Assembly (NCBI RefSeq): GCF_932276165.1
Contig: NC_063986.1
Coordinates: forward strand, 11,854,501 to 11,918,500
Length of the DNA: 64,000 bases
Source: Plutella xylostella
Taxonomy: Eukaryota > Arthropoda > Insecta > Lepidoptera > Plutellidae
Direction: 5' to 3'
This document shows positions 11,253 through 22,700 of the stretch, piece after piece. Both the position numbers and the translations under genes were made by a program. Under the pieces are notes generated by a model. The model saw only the letters and a program-made list of their open reading frames with translations. It was not told the origin of the DNA and did not search any database. The stretch's first letter is position 1. Each line of letters starts with the position of its first letter.

Positions 11253-12850
11253 ATGAGTACTCACAGTGGTCAATGCATTTCAGCTAGAGCTATTTCGGAG
11301 ATTTTGGACAAGATTCAGAAGGAGGCGTGTACCACGGGGTGCGGGGCGCAGTCCCCCCCCCGGATGTCACCCCACAGCTCCCCAGGGGACTCCGGGCCCG
11401 CCTCGCCCCCCTGTGAGCTTGACTCCAAATGCGACTATGGCGGGCCGCTCGCCTCTCTCAACCACCTCGTCTATTTGAGCATCGTCGTTGGCATCGTGAT
11501 CGTGTTATTTGTGAGTTTACATAATATACATTACGGTGGTACATGAGATGACTGCTTTGAACCATGCCGTGTGAAGATATGACCCTCTGTCTTACCAGTC
11601 AATCTACTTAACTAATTTCGCAGACAATATGACCCATTTATCTTTACCATGACATCTTTATGCCCCTAGCACGTTACATTTCAAAAAATGAAACTTCACA
11701 AAACCAGTATCTCTTTAACCTAACTCATGACTGCATCTACCAGGTGTTCTTCCACGAGCACATCAAGCGCGTGGGGCGCGGCGTGCGCGACGCGTGCCTG
11801 GGCTCGTGCCGCCAGCACTGCCTGCCGCCCGGCGCCGACGGCACGCAGCGACCCGCCGCCGACTGTGCGTGCGCCGCCTGCCCCTGCTACCACGTGCTCA
11901 GGATCAAGAGGTAGGTCTGACTCTTATGAGATTATTTGATGTCAAACTGACTAAATCACTGAATGATACAGCGATTACGATCACGCGGGACAGGATGTGG
12001 CATAGGCCATCATTTCTGGAGATTGTTTTTAGCTATGATGGGCCAGGAGATCTCCATTTATGAACAATCTTCACTGAAACCTGTAGAATTGCATTGAAGA
12101 AGGTAGGTTTAGGTTTGAAGGTAGGATAATGGTGACTGCAAATCAAAATTGATTTATTTTTCTATTTTCAGATTATTTGGAAGTGTTCCTGCGATACAGG
12201 TATCAGATGAATCTGCTAGGAGCTTGATAGTAAAAAAATTATAAACTTAAAAATATGTCTTCTCATAAATTGTGTTTCTTTCAGGTATCGACAAGTGGAG
12301 CACAGTCACCAGCACCAGGAGTCAAAAGTCAGGTAAATACCTATACATAAACATAGTGTTTTAGAGACTTGCACCAATATTTTTATCTTGTTTATTTACA
12401 ACTTGTACATTATTTAATTAAAAGCACTGCATTACATTTTAGTACCATGCAAAATGTCAAGATTCTACAGCAAAAGGTCAGACTGGTCCCTGCAATGTAG
12501 ATGCCGATAAGAAAAAAGATGATCAAAACCCAAAAACGGATCAGAAAAAAACAGAATCAACAGATCAGAAGGCACCTTTAAAAATAAAAGAAGGTCCACC
12601 GACAGATACGAAGAAAGGTGCCCCGTGTATTGCAACTGATTGCAAATTAGATAAACCAAAAACTCCAGATAAGACTCCTGGAGTATCTCCTTCACCTTCA
12701 ACTAAAGATACTAAACCCAAGCCTGAAATACTTTGTAAAAAAGATAACAAAGATGAAATTCCTCAGAAACAGGAGGGGGCTTGCGAGTCTTGTGCCAAGA
12801 AAGGTGAAATTTGCATAAAATCTTGTCCGCACAGTAAACAAAATAAATGA
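11253..12850 (+). CDS. Cluster gene 1: Cys-rich single-pass membrane protein
   Basis: Exons 11253-11510, 11744-11910, 12172-12199, 12285-12332 and 12443-12850 join in frame to 302 residues. An in-frame TGA six bases upstream supports the ATG at 11253. Exon 1 encodes a Cys/Pro/Ser-rich N-terminal part and ends exactly after a membrane segment (LVYLSIVVGIVIVLF) with a phase-0 intron. Exon 2 (phase 0 to 2) is Arg- and Cys-rich, with about ten cysteines including CACAACPCY. Exon 3 (phase 2 to 0) is only 28 nt. The last exon is Lys/Pro/Asp-rich and ends with a cysteine knot-like motif, C-E-S-C-x6-C-x3-C-P. The membrane-exon border and the 0-2, 2-0 exon order match the other cluster genes. AATAAA lies at 12930. 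Function unknown; no signal peptide is evident, so the topology is not decided. Confidence 0.7.
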
Positions 12851-13088
12851 TTACTTAAGGTACGTCCAACGGTAAGATTTAATTTAATGAATATTTAGTA
12901 AAAGTGTTCAGATAGAAAATAGGCTTAGGAATAAAGTTATTAAAGTAACTACCTACATTTGAATATAAATTATAATAATAATTTTATTGTTTTAGTTATT
13001 CAAGTACCTACTCATGCTACGCTAAGATTATGATATTATTGAGTCACCAACTTGGTGACCAATATACGGAAAACTGGAACAAGATCAG

Positions 13089-14063
13089 TTTGAAAGCCTC
13101 GAAGAAGATGAAGATGATGGATCAGAAGAAGAAATCTCCACACAGACAGAAACAGATTCAAATGCTGGAGGTTAATATTTTTTTGTAACTGATGAAAAAA
13201 TTAGCAAGATTAATGTAATTTTGAAGTTATTTATGATAAGTGGGGTATTTGAAAGCAATAAGGTATGTAGAAATCACGATTTTTACTTTTTTGTAGGACT
13301 TCCCGAAAACCGAATAACATCTCAAGAACCAATAGTTCTTGAAGATGTGCCTTCCCCGGATTCCGTCGCATCACTTGCAAAGTCCGAAGGCTTTAGTCCT
13401 GTAGACTCAAACACATCCAGCAATAAACTATCTAATCAACTAATTAATAAAACCTTCACAGATTCACTTTCTCCCAAATCTTTCAAAGATAATGTACAAG
13501 AAAAAGAAAAAGACCAAGAAAATAAAGTAAATACCAGTCCGTCATCATCTTATTCATCTTCGCATAAAAAACCAACTGTTTTTCAACGTAAGGTAACTAA
13601 GTCGGACAAATTTTTCATACCATCACCTCAAACATCATCCAATGATTTAAAAAATAATAAAACTGAGTCGAAAAGCCCTCCAGAAGTACTGAAAAGAGTG
13701 TCTGATAAGAAAAGCAATCTCTCTTCACAAAATGCACCAGGAAAAATCCTAGATAAGGACAAGTCAGATGAAGATAATAAGAAAATTTCAACAAATACTA
13801 AAGAACAGATAAATGGGCCGGGCGTTGGTGTGAAATCATCATTTATTCCTGTAAAGATAAAAGATGTGCCTGCACAAGGAACTGATGAGTCTTCATCTGA
13901 AAGCCGACCTTCGACGACCTCTACTGATGATGAAAGAGAAACTAAAAGTATTTTACCGCCAAGTACCGATGAGAAAGACACTAAACCAGTAACAGTAAGA
14001 AGCGCCTGCGCAACGTGCATAAATAAAGGAGAAGCTTGTGTGAAAGCGTGTCCCAATAGGTAA
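13089..14063 (+). CDS. Alternative 3' exons of cluster gene 1 (or a separate partial gene)
   Basis: Two exons, 13089-13170 and 13297-14063, join in phase 1. The first is very acidic (EEDEDDGSEEEIS); the second is Ser/Lys/Asp-rich and ends with C-A-T-C-x6-C-x3-C-P, the same motif that ends the 12443-12850 exon. The first acceptor, GATCAG at 13088, is phase 0 and would fit after exon 4 of cluster gene 1, giving a 449-residue form. Its pyrimidine tract is poor, so the junction is uncertain. No membrane exon of its own was found between 12850 and 13089. AATAAA lies at 14175. Confidence 0.5.
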
Positions 14064-14455
14064 CGTCAGATTAACTATATTGATAGAACTTAATTGATAC
14101 CTAATTATATTGGATTTGCAGATCCTTAACCACTAGTACCTACAAACTATTGACAATAATATATGATTTTCAAGAATAAAAATGTTTTTGTGTTTGTTCT
14201 CAATTTTGTCCACGCCAATAAGTTAACATGTAAGCAAGTATATAATATACTCCATGTTTAGGACAGAAAGTTTGTAGTTGGTCTGAGACAGAAAGTGATA
14301 GTGATTACTATAAACATGCTATAAACTTATCGTTTGCTCAGTGGCTGGTCGTAAATGCTTCTCTTCAGCATACACACATGTATAGATGATGTATACAGCA
14401 ACAAAAAATGCAGCCAGGCAACATTAGGAAAGACATAGAAGTTATAACTTTTTTA
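14064..14455. other. Intergenic, no gene seen
   Basis: AT-rich sequence with the putative polyadenylation signal of the preceding exon at 14175. No repeat or open frame of note was seen. Confidence 0.5.
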
Positions 14456-14668
14456 CAGTGCGACAAACTTATCTGTTCCGGTGACAGCGAACTAAATTGA
14501 TCCATATCTCATTGTTTACTAATGAATTAAATATTGATATAGATTAGATGGGTTTATTGAAACCACAAGAGCGAATTACCACTACAAGCAAACTTAAAAT
14601 CTTATAAAATGAAGAAATATTACACATTTACGTGAGCTGTCACCGGAATAGATAAGTTTGTGGCACTG
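14456..14668. mobile_element. TA-flanked MITE, family member 1 (213 bp)
   Basis: It begins CAGTGCGACAAACTTATC and ends with the inverted form, GATAAGTTTGTGGCACTG. TA lies on both sides, fitting a Tc1/mariner-type TA target duplication. A second 213-bp copy lies at 49641-49853, and a longer element with near-identical ends at 62380-63550. No coding sequence. Confidence 0.8.
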
Positions 14669-14777
14669 TAGTTTGCTGTTTTTCGTATTATTTGGTCAAG
14701 GTACTAGTTTTGTAAAATACAGAAATAGTAATAGGTACTTTTAACCCTAAATAAATGAACAATAAACAAACAATATA

Positions 14778-16698
14778 CAGGGTGGCCCAAAGAGTGACGT
14801 CTAAAGGAAAATGTTAGATTCCTTAGGTCAAGGGGTAGCCAAATCACCCCCATGTATGTTCAGCAATTTTTAGTAGTTTAGGAGTTATGATTTTTTTTCC
14901 TAATTTTCTACGAAAATCGACCTCAGTGGATTAATTATGTTTTATAATTTTTTTGGATAACTTTTTTAAAGTATTTTTTATTTTTGCGTCATCCTCTTAA
15001 GTTGTTCTTTTAACCATAAAAGTTTCAGCTTCCTAGCTGTAATGTAAGTTAGTTATTTTTATATCGAAAGTTCAAATTATATCATCGAGCTAGACTGCTC
15101 TGAATTTTCAACTTGAAATTAAAAATTGAACTAGATATTCTCATGGTCCCTTATTAATTTTAAAAACTCCGCAAGGTTCCAAAATTACATAAAAATAAAA
15201 ATAAACTATTGCTCAATGGGGTATTATTTGGAGAAAAAAGCCTTCAAAGGTACCTGGGTGGAAATTACCTAATTAGTAAATTGTTTCAGAAAGTTGAAAT
15301 ATTCCTGTTATATCATTACTAAGGACTAATAAAGATAGAAAATGTATCAAATTAAAGGGAAAATAAAATTATTTACTTTTTTTAAAATTTAAGTTACATT
15401 TTTAATGTAAATTCTTAGTAAAATGTTTTAGTGTGAGTAATAAGATTTATGAGATAATTTTATTATTCTTCTTCTTATCGTGTCGACGACAAACGAACAA
15501 AGTCGCTAAATAATACATGCCCAGAACTGGGCCACTGATACTGCACCGCTGGTAGCGGTCATGAGCTCTTCCCGCGTACAGGTGTAGGGACACGCGGGGC
15601 ATGAAGTGAGGTGCACCATAGTTTGTGGCGCTTCACACAAGCAGTTCAGATTTTGTGCATCCGTGAATCCCCACCTAGCCATATTGTCCTTACTACGACC
15701 GACTTGTGTTCGAAGTCGGTTTAAAGACTTCCAGGTCTCCCAAGGCAATTTATGTCCAGGTGGGAGGTTCTCTGACGGCTGCACAAATGGGGTTGGAAGG
15801 GACACTTTTTGACGCCAGAGAGCACACCTCGCTTGCGCTTGGCTAGTGTTCAGTGGGTCAACACATTTCATAAAGCTGCGTCGGCTTGGCAGTCTTTGAC
15901 AAGCCGATTTTGAATGTAGGTTGTGTATTGCTGTGGGAGGTCACCATTTTCAAAATTTATCGTGAGTAAATGTGTAAAATAATTATTTGAGTTTATTTAC
16001 TTAGTATTAATAATACAATTATCTCATAAATCTTACAACTCAGACTTAAACATTTTACTAAGAATTTACATTCAAAAATGTAATTTAAATAAAAAAAGAG
16101 TAAATAGTTTTATTTTCCCTTTAATTTGATACTTTTTCTAACTGAATTAGTCCTTAGTAATGACATAACAGGAATCTTTCAACTTTCTGAAACAATTTAC
16201 TAATTTGGTAATTTCCACCCAAGTACCTTTGAAGGCTGTTTTCTGCAAATAATACCCCATTAAGCAATAGTTTATTTTTATTTTTATTTTATTTTGGAAC
16301 CTTGCGGAGTTTTTAAAAATAATAAGGGACCATGAGAATATCTATTTCAATTTTTAATTTCAAGTTGAAAATTCAGAGCAGTCTAGCTCGATGATATAAT
16401 TTGAACTTTCGACATAAAAATAACTAACTTACATTACAACTAGGAAGCTGAAACTTTTATGGTTAAAAGAACAACTTAAGAGGATGACGCAAAAATAAAA
16501 AATACTTTAAAAAAGTTATCCAAAAAAATTATAAAACATAATTAATCCACTGAGGTCGATTTCCGTAGAAAAATTGGAAAAAAAATCATAACTCCTAAAC
16601 TACTAAAAATTGCTGAACATACATGGGGGTGATTTGGCTACCCCTTGACCTAAGGAATCTAACATTTTCCTTTGGACGTCACTCTTTGGGCCACCCTG
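14778..16698. mobile_element. DNA element with ~690-bp terminal inverted repeats
   Basis: The left end CAGGGTGGCCCAAAGAG and right end CTCTTTGGGCCACCCTG are inverted copies, and the match continues inward for about 690 bases on each side (14778-15465 against 16011-16698) with scattered differences and small gaps. TATA flanks both ends, compatible with a 2-4 bp target duplication. The 545-base core holds a captured LINE fragment on the minus strand. No transposase is visible, so it is non-autonomous; the superfamily was not determined. Confidence 0.75.
15506..15871 (-). pseudogene. Captured LINE ORF2 C-terminal fragment
   Basis: A 121-residue open frame with the C-terminal zinc-knuckle region of a LINE protein: W-E-T-W-x-x-L-N-R-L-R-T-x-V-G, then C-L-C-x9-H-L-x-x-C-x2-C-x4-C. 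It lacks reverse transcriptase, is confined to the core of the long-TIR element, and has a homologue in the hAT-like element at about 21330-21640. It is a passenger, not an independent gene. Confidence 0.65.
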
Positions 16699-16866
16699 TA
16701 TATGTTGCTCCATAAATATAAGTTCAAGTTTAAGCTCATTTATTTTCAGGAATACATTGACTGTATTACGGGCTGAAGGGGACTTTTATTAAATAACGCT
16801 CTACAATTTTGTATTTGCTGCTTTTTGTTTATTCGTAGGTTTGGGATGTTCATAATAGTTTTAAAT

Positions 16867-18525
16867 CAGAACCCGAACTCAGATTTATGGAGAATAGTAA
16901 AAAGTTTAAAAATGCAGTCCAATACCATTCCCCCCCTTAAACGCGGAGATGGTACTTTCACAAAAACTCCTAAGGAGCAGTCGGAAGAACTTGCCTCCTC
17001 CTTTTCTCAAAATATGAGTTTAACTCACAACTGGTCTAGTGAAGCAGAGAATGAGGTAACCTCGTCTATCACAGCTTTAAAAGGCAGTGAGGATCGCGAG
17101 GCGCTCACTACCCCAGTACGCCCGCAAGAGGTAGTTAAATCGATTCGCAAACTCAAATTGAGAAAAGCTCCAGGTTACGATGATATTAATAACTCCGCTA
17201 TAAAAAATCTACCCCAAAAAGCGATTGTCCTCGTCACCAAAATATTTAATTCATGCTTAGCGTTAAATTACTTTCCTTTAAGTTGGAAAACTGCGAAGAT
17301 GATTGCGATTAAAAAGCCAGGCAAGGAAGACTCATCTCCCTCGGGATATCGCCCTATCAGCCTTCTTCCAACTCTAGGAAAGCTGTTTGAAGAAATTATT
17401 TACTGCCGCCTCCTCAAAGCAACCAAAAACCATCTGATTGAGGAACAATTTGGCTTCCGTAGTTGCCACTCGACAACCCAACAGCTGGCACGCGTTGCGG
17501 AACATGCTTCTCATCAACTTAACCTAAACCAGTCGACTGGAATGTTTCTTCTAGACGTAGAAAAGGCCTTCGATACTGTTTGGCACCAAGGGCTTATTCA
17601 CAAGTTAATAAAACTCCGGGTTCCATTTCCACTTGTAAATCTAATCCAGTCGTATCTTAATAAGAGAAGTTTCTTTGTTTATGTTAATGGCACTCAGTCG
17701 GAACTTCATTCCATCCCTGCCGGAGTCCCCCAAGGGTCCATTCTCGGGCCGTACCTCTTCCTCATTTTTCTAAATGACATGCCTAAGCAGCCCCGCACTA
17801 ACTTGGCATGTTTTGCCGACGACACAGCATGCTTTACATCATCGGATGACGTTGACCTCATCATTGATAGACTGCAACTTTCAATAGACCTCATCTATAA
17901 TTTCTTTACTATCTGGAAATTGAAACTGAACGAAGCAAAAACTGAAGCAATCCTTTTTACTAGACGGCGAGAGCTTCCATGTCGTAGTCTTAAAATAAAT
18001 GCCCATCCCATTGAATGGAAAAAAACGGTCAAGTACTTAGGGGTAGTGCTTGACCATAAACTCAACTGGACCCATCATGTAGCCCACATACGAACTAAAG
18101 GTATCAAAGCACTCAATGCCCTTAGCCCAGTGCTTAATAGAAAATGTCCTCTCAGTTCCACCACGAAACTAAATATTTACACGACTTTGATTAGACCCAC
18201 AATATCCTACGCTTGCCCTGTATGGAGCAGTACCTGTCAGTCCAACCATAAAAAATTACAAGTTGTACAAAACAAAGCCCTTAAGATAGCATACAATTGT
18301 CCGTATCGTACAAATTTAAAACAATTACACAAAATAATTAAGTTTCCCTCTTTACTCGAGTATATTCTAAAATTAACACGTAACTTTTACTTATTTAAAA
18401 ATCCTAACCACTTCAACACTTTAATCGCTGCAATTGGTTTAAGCCGATTACATAATTTGAGTTATGCCGACAGGTATAAAACTTACAAGTTACCCCATCA
18501 CTACGTGCTTAGCGATGACGCTTGA
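16867..18525 (+). pseudogene. LINE reverse transcriptase, N-terminally truncated
   Basis: The open frame runs on for about 550 residues after the truncation point and ends in TGA. Reverse transcriptase blocks are in order: Y-R-P-I-S-L-L-P, D-V-E-K-A-F-D-T-V, G-V-P-Q-G-S-I-L-G-P, F-A-D-D-T-A (the catalytic DD) and Y-L-G-V-V-L-D. The palm domain looks intact, but the apurinic-type endonuclease domain is absent, so the copy cannot move on its own. The motif set is of Jockey type. Confidence 0.8.
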
Positions 18526-19031
18526 GTCACCGCGCGACCGTCTTGCTGCCCGCTGCGAATATCGCCCTTATGTTCAAGCGCACAGTGCGCGGCCGGCACA
18601 TTCGCCCGAGCCGGGCGTGATTTGTGAATTTACCCACAATATTTTTACATTATGTACCGAGCTAGCATGATTAAAACTGAACTTTTATGTTAATGTTATA
18701 AACATTATTGTTAGGTACCTAATTAAAGATTTCGTTCTTATTAGGTGTTAACTGTCACAATACTTATGTTGTTAATATACACTACACTAAAGTGTGTATC
18801 TGTAGATGAAAACATCAAACTCACCTTATACTTAACGTATTAGAAAAAATATATATATTTATGTTATTTAATTAGTTGTTTATGCAATATTGTTTATATA
18901 GGCATTGTCTTGTCTGAAAAAACATTCCGCTTAAAGTAGTTTCTTCTAGGATAAAAACTAACACTAGAAAGTAAGCAAGCTGTGTAACTAACATTATGTG
19001 CAAATAAAGACCTTTTCAAATCAATCAATCA
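16867..19031 (+). mobile_element. 5'-truncated Jockey-type LINE
   Basis: It is bounded by the 12-bp target duplication ATAGTTTTAAAT at 16855-16866 and 19032-19043. Coding sequence runs to 18525; a 3' part follows, ending in a TCAATCAATCAATCAA tail. The 5' half, including the endonuclease, is missing, as expected for target-primed reverse transcription that stopped early. It interrupts what may be a coding exon of cluster gene 2. Confidence 0.8.
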
Positions 19032-19715
19032 ATAGTTTTAAATGTGAAAAAAAACCACAACGTTTTCTTTGCTCACAGAGTACTTTGTCTTTGCTTTGGT
19101 AAAAAAATAAATATAAAATTCACAAAAATATTTATATGTTTGGTAAAAAAATTAAATGAAATTTTCTGTAAATTAAGAAAGAATTTAACTGAAAATACAC
19201 ACACAATGCCTCGGTGGATACCGAAAAGCATTAGCTTTTCCGTAATCGTGATGTATTTCACTTCAGATGTTTTAGGATAAACCACCACCATCTTCCACCA
19301 TACCACTTACTATACTACTATGCCAAACCTCACAGGTACTGATTTTGTAAAGTATTGTTTAGTTCACATACCTAGTTCTTAACAATGCTGCCCGGCAAAG
19401 ATTTTCCATTGATTTTTCTCCCTATTAAAGTCGAATACTTCCGACTTGTCTTGTGGGAATAATTCAAAATGTTATGCTCGTGCAGTTTTGTATTAATAAA
19501 GATTGTGGACACCAAGCATCATCTTTAATTATTGTTACCCATTAGCTCCACCATGTGATGTATTTATTGTAATAAGTAAACAAATTACTTACTAAATAAC
19601 TCAGTTAAGCTCAACTGTAAGGACGTGCAAATCAAACACCAGTTGATGTACGAATGATCGTTTATTACGCTTATCTACAGTACACAACTTAAGTTATTCC
19701 TTCATAACTTTGCAG

Positions 19716-22700
19716 CCCATTTCCGCCAGAATCAAATCTATGTCGCCTTGAAGTTCACGTTCTTTTTATCGTTTTTGAGCTTCATAATAGTAAGTACTCT
19801 TTGCAGTATATTTTCTGTTACAGTCAGAATGAACTTACTCAATAAAGTTGTCACAAGTTGTTGTTTTACAGCTGGTGGCTGTGTCTCAAGTTGGATCGGC
19901 CAAGTACATAGATCCAGATGTTAAAAAACGAGGACATTTCAGTTGCGTTATTGAATTCATTCTCAAGTGAGTACACCATGCAGGGGCGTATTTAAAGATT
20001 GCGCGCCCTGGGCTCCTGTAGTTTTCCGCCCCATCAAGGAATGAAAGAAAACAAAAAGAGCAGTCAGTGTACCTATAGCAGATAGTACCTATCGACCTAC
20101 ATATATATAAGAACATTGTGGTTATAGATTTGCATAAATAATGATATCTTCTGAAAAAAAAAAGATTTTTCTGGATAGACGAGTACATTTTAGATTTAGA
20201 ACGTTTAGAAATAAACTTTGGCGAGTGAGTAAGGCAATTTTTTTTCTTTAGATTTCCTTAAAAAATACGGAGGCGGAAAAAAATTGACAATTCCACCGGT
20301 TCAAAAATGAACAAAGGCCGGCTGCATACTTAAAAAATCCAGCACTGCTCGTTACCAAAATACCTCGGAGTGACCCTGGATAGATCCCTCACGTACAAAA
20401 CCCACTGCCAAAACACCAAGAAGAAAGTCAGCTCCCGAAACAAATTTCTGCGACGGCTTTCTTCTACCAGCGGGGGCGCCTCTCCGCAAGTTCTACGAAC
20501 AAGTAGCCTAGCACTCTGCTTCTCAGCCGAATTTGCCTGCCCTATATGGGCAAGATTCTCATACCTCAGTCTTCAACCAGTGCGTCCTGCCAGTGATGAC
20601 GTATGGTGCAGAGACGTGGACACTGACGGTAGGACTGGTCCACCGATTTAAAGTCGCTCAGCGTGCTATGGAGGGAGCTATGCTTGGGGTTTCTCTGATG
20701 CATCGTATCAGAAATGAGGTTATCCGTCAGAGGACTAAGGTTACCGACATAGCTGTCAAAATATTCAAGCTGAAGTGGTAGTGGGCTGGTCATATCTGCC
20801 GAAGAACCGATAGCCGTTGGGGTAGACGAGTTCTCGAGTGGAGACCACGAACAGCGTGGGACGCCCTCCTGTCCGCTGGACTGACGACCTTAGTCGGGTA
20901 GAGCCGGTAGTGGTTGGATGAGGAAGGCCGAGGACCGAGTGTTGTGGCGCTCCTTGAGAGAGGTCTATGTCCAGCAGTGGATGATTATTGGCTAATGATG
21001 ATATGGGCAAGGTCCGCGCATGCTAGAGAAGTAGATTTTGCTCTTAACGACACAGTTCGTATAGTAACGGGATGCCTCAAACCGACACCGCTCTACAAGG
21101 AACACTCTCTGGCTGGGATAGCACCCCCTAGCATACGGCGAAAAGTGGCATGTTCTGTTGAGAAAGGCAAACAAGAATGCGACTCCAGACATACACTTTA
21201 CTCACATACTGCCGCACCTTCCCGCCTTAAGAGCCGCAAAGTGTTTCTAAATAGTGAGGAATCCTTAACGGATGAAAACCCACAAAACGCAAGGCTAAGG
21301 CTCTGGTAGGAAAAGCAGCCCCAGGATCCTTTCCTACCTCTTGAGGAAAAACTTGCTCCCGGTATCAGTCTTCCCTGGAACATTTGGAAGACTCTAAATC
21401 GGTTGCGAGCAGAAGTAGGCTGCTGCAAGGACAATCTTTGCAAGTGGGGCTATACCGTTGGTACCAACCTACCTATGCGACTGTGGTACCGCCCCCCTGA
21501 CTATGGAGCATGTACTCTCCTGCCCCCTGTGCCCTTCCACCTGCACTCGGGAAGACTTACTCCAGGCCAACCAGAATGCTATCAAAGTTGCTTCTTTTTG
21601 GTCTGGACGAATTCAAAAATTCGCATGTTCACTGACACGAAAGAAGAAGAAGTGTGTACCTACCGACCTACATCTGTATAGGAACATTGTGGTGATAGAT
21701 TTGCATACATAATGCTATATTCCGAAGAAAAAAATAGATTTTTCTGGATAGACGAGTACATTTTAGAACGTTTAGAAATAAACTTGTGCAGGGCGGGTGA
21801 CTGAATTAGGCAATAAAAAAACTTTAGATTTCCTTCAAGAAAATACCTACCAAGGCGGAAAAAAATTAGACTATTCCACCGGTTCAGAAAAGAACGAAGG
21901 CGGCTTTCATACTTTAAATCATATTTCTTAAGACATGAAATCAACATTTGGAAAGATGGCTCTGGGCCATTCTAGGCTTACGTCCTAAAATATTGTACTG
22001 TACTTTTTTAATACTCCAACCTAAAGTCCAAGGGCGGCCTGCCGGCCGCCCCTGGGCCGCCCTTCGCCGTCTGCCGCCCCGGGCTGTAGCCCTTTTAGCC
22101 CTAGGGTAAATACGCCCCTGACACCATGTCATTAAAGTCCTTTCAGTTTTTTTAGATAGATATTAGGTATACACTTTGTTTGTACTTACACAAAAAAATA
22201 AATAAGAAGAAATATAGTTAGAAGTTAATGCTTGGTTTTTTTATTTCTATTGGTATTAGGTAAGTAGGTACATAAAAATGTTCATGATTGATTTCAGATT
22301 TTTGTGTGAACTTATCGACGGCACAGCGGCGGTCCTACATTCCACTATCGATGCTCTGGAGTACATCAAGTTGAGTGTAAGTGACGTCACTAGCTTAATA
22401 TATTTTGTAGGTAATTTTTTTCTGGGGCGAAGAAACCTGAAACCCTACATAGGTAGTGCTGTCACTCTTCAGAGGGGTACTTGTTAGGTCTCTACAACCG
22501 TTCATTAATATTATTACCTTGTTTCAGTTGATGCATCAGTATTGCGATTATGCACAAGATGGTGTTAACGTCTTTGCGGTGCAGGTACATTTTCATATTT
22601 TCCCCATAATTTGTATATTTTTAGTCTAAAACTATCTAGTGAAATGTAGAGTAGTTTGTAAAATTGACGTTCATCAGACAATTTGTATTTGTATTTAAAC

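Larger units (their letters stand above)
19981..22120. mobile_element. hAT-like element with nested LINE pieces
   Basis: Both ends carry the inverted repeat CAGGGGCGTATTTA, and the 8-bp sequence ACACCATG flanks the element at 19973-19980 and 22121-22128. An 8-bp duplication with short TIRs starting CAG is the hAT signature. The interior holds direct repeats of about 300 bases (about 20030-20335 and 21650-21950, both with TTTTTCTGGATAGACGAG), which bracket LINE remains. No hAT transposase was seen. It sits in an intron of cluster gene 2. Confidence 0.8.

Noticed and set aside
19206..19280. Possible first exon of cluster gene 2 (MPRWIPKSIS)
   Set aside because: Available donors give phase 0, which fits neither acceptor of the membrane exon, and the frame ends in TAA soon after.
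19705..19775. Minus-strand frame reading ERELQGDIDLILAEMG
   Set aside because: It covers the membrane exon of cluster gene 2 on the plus strand, which has matching splice sites and phases; the minus frame has no further support.
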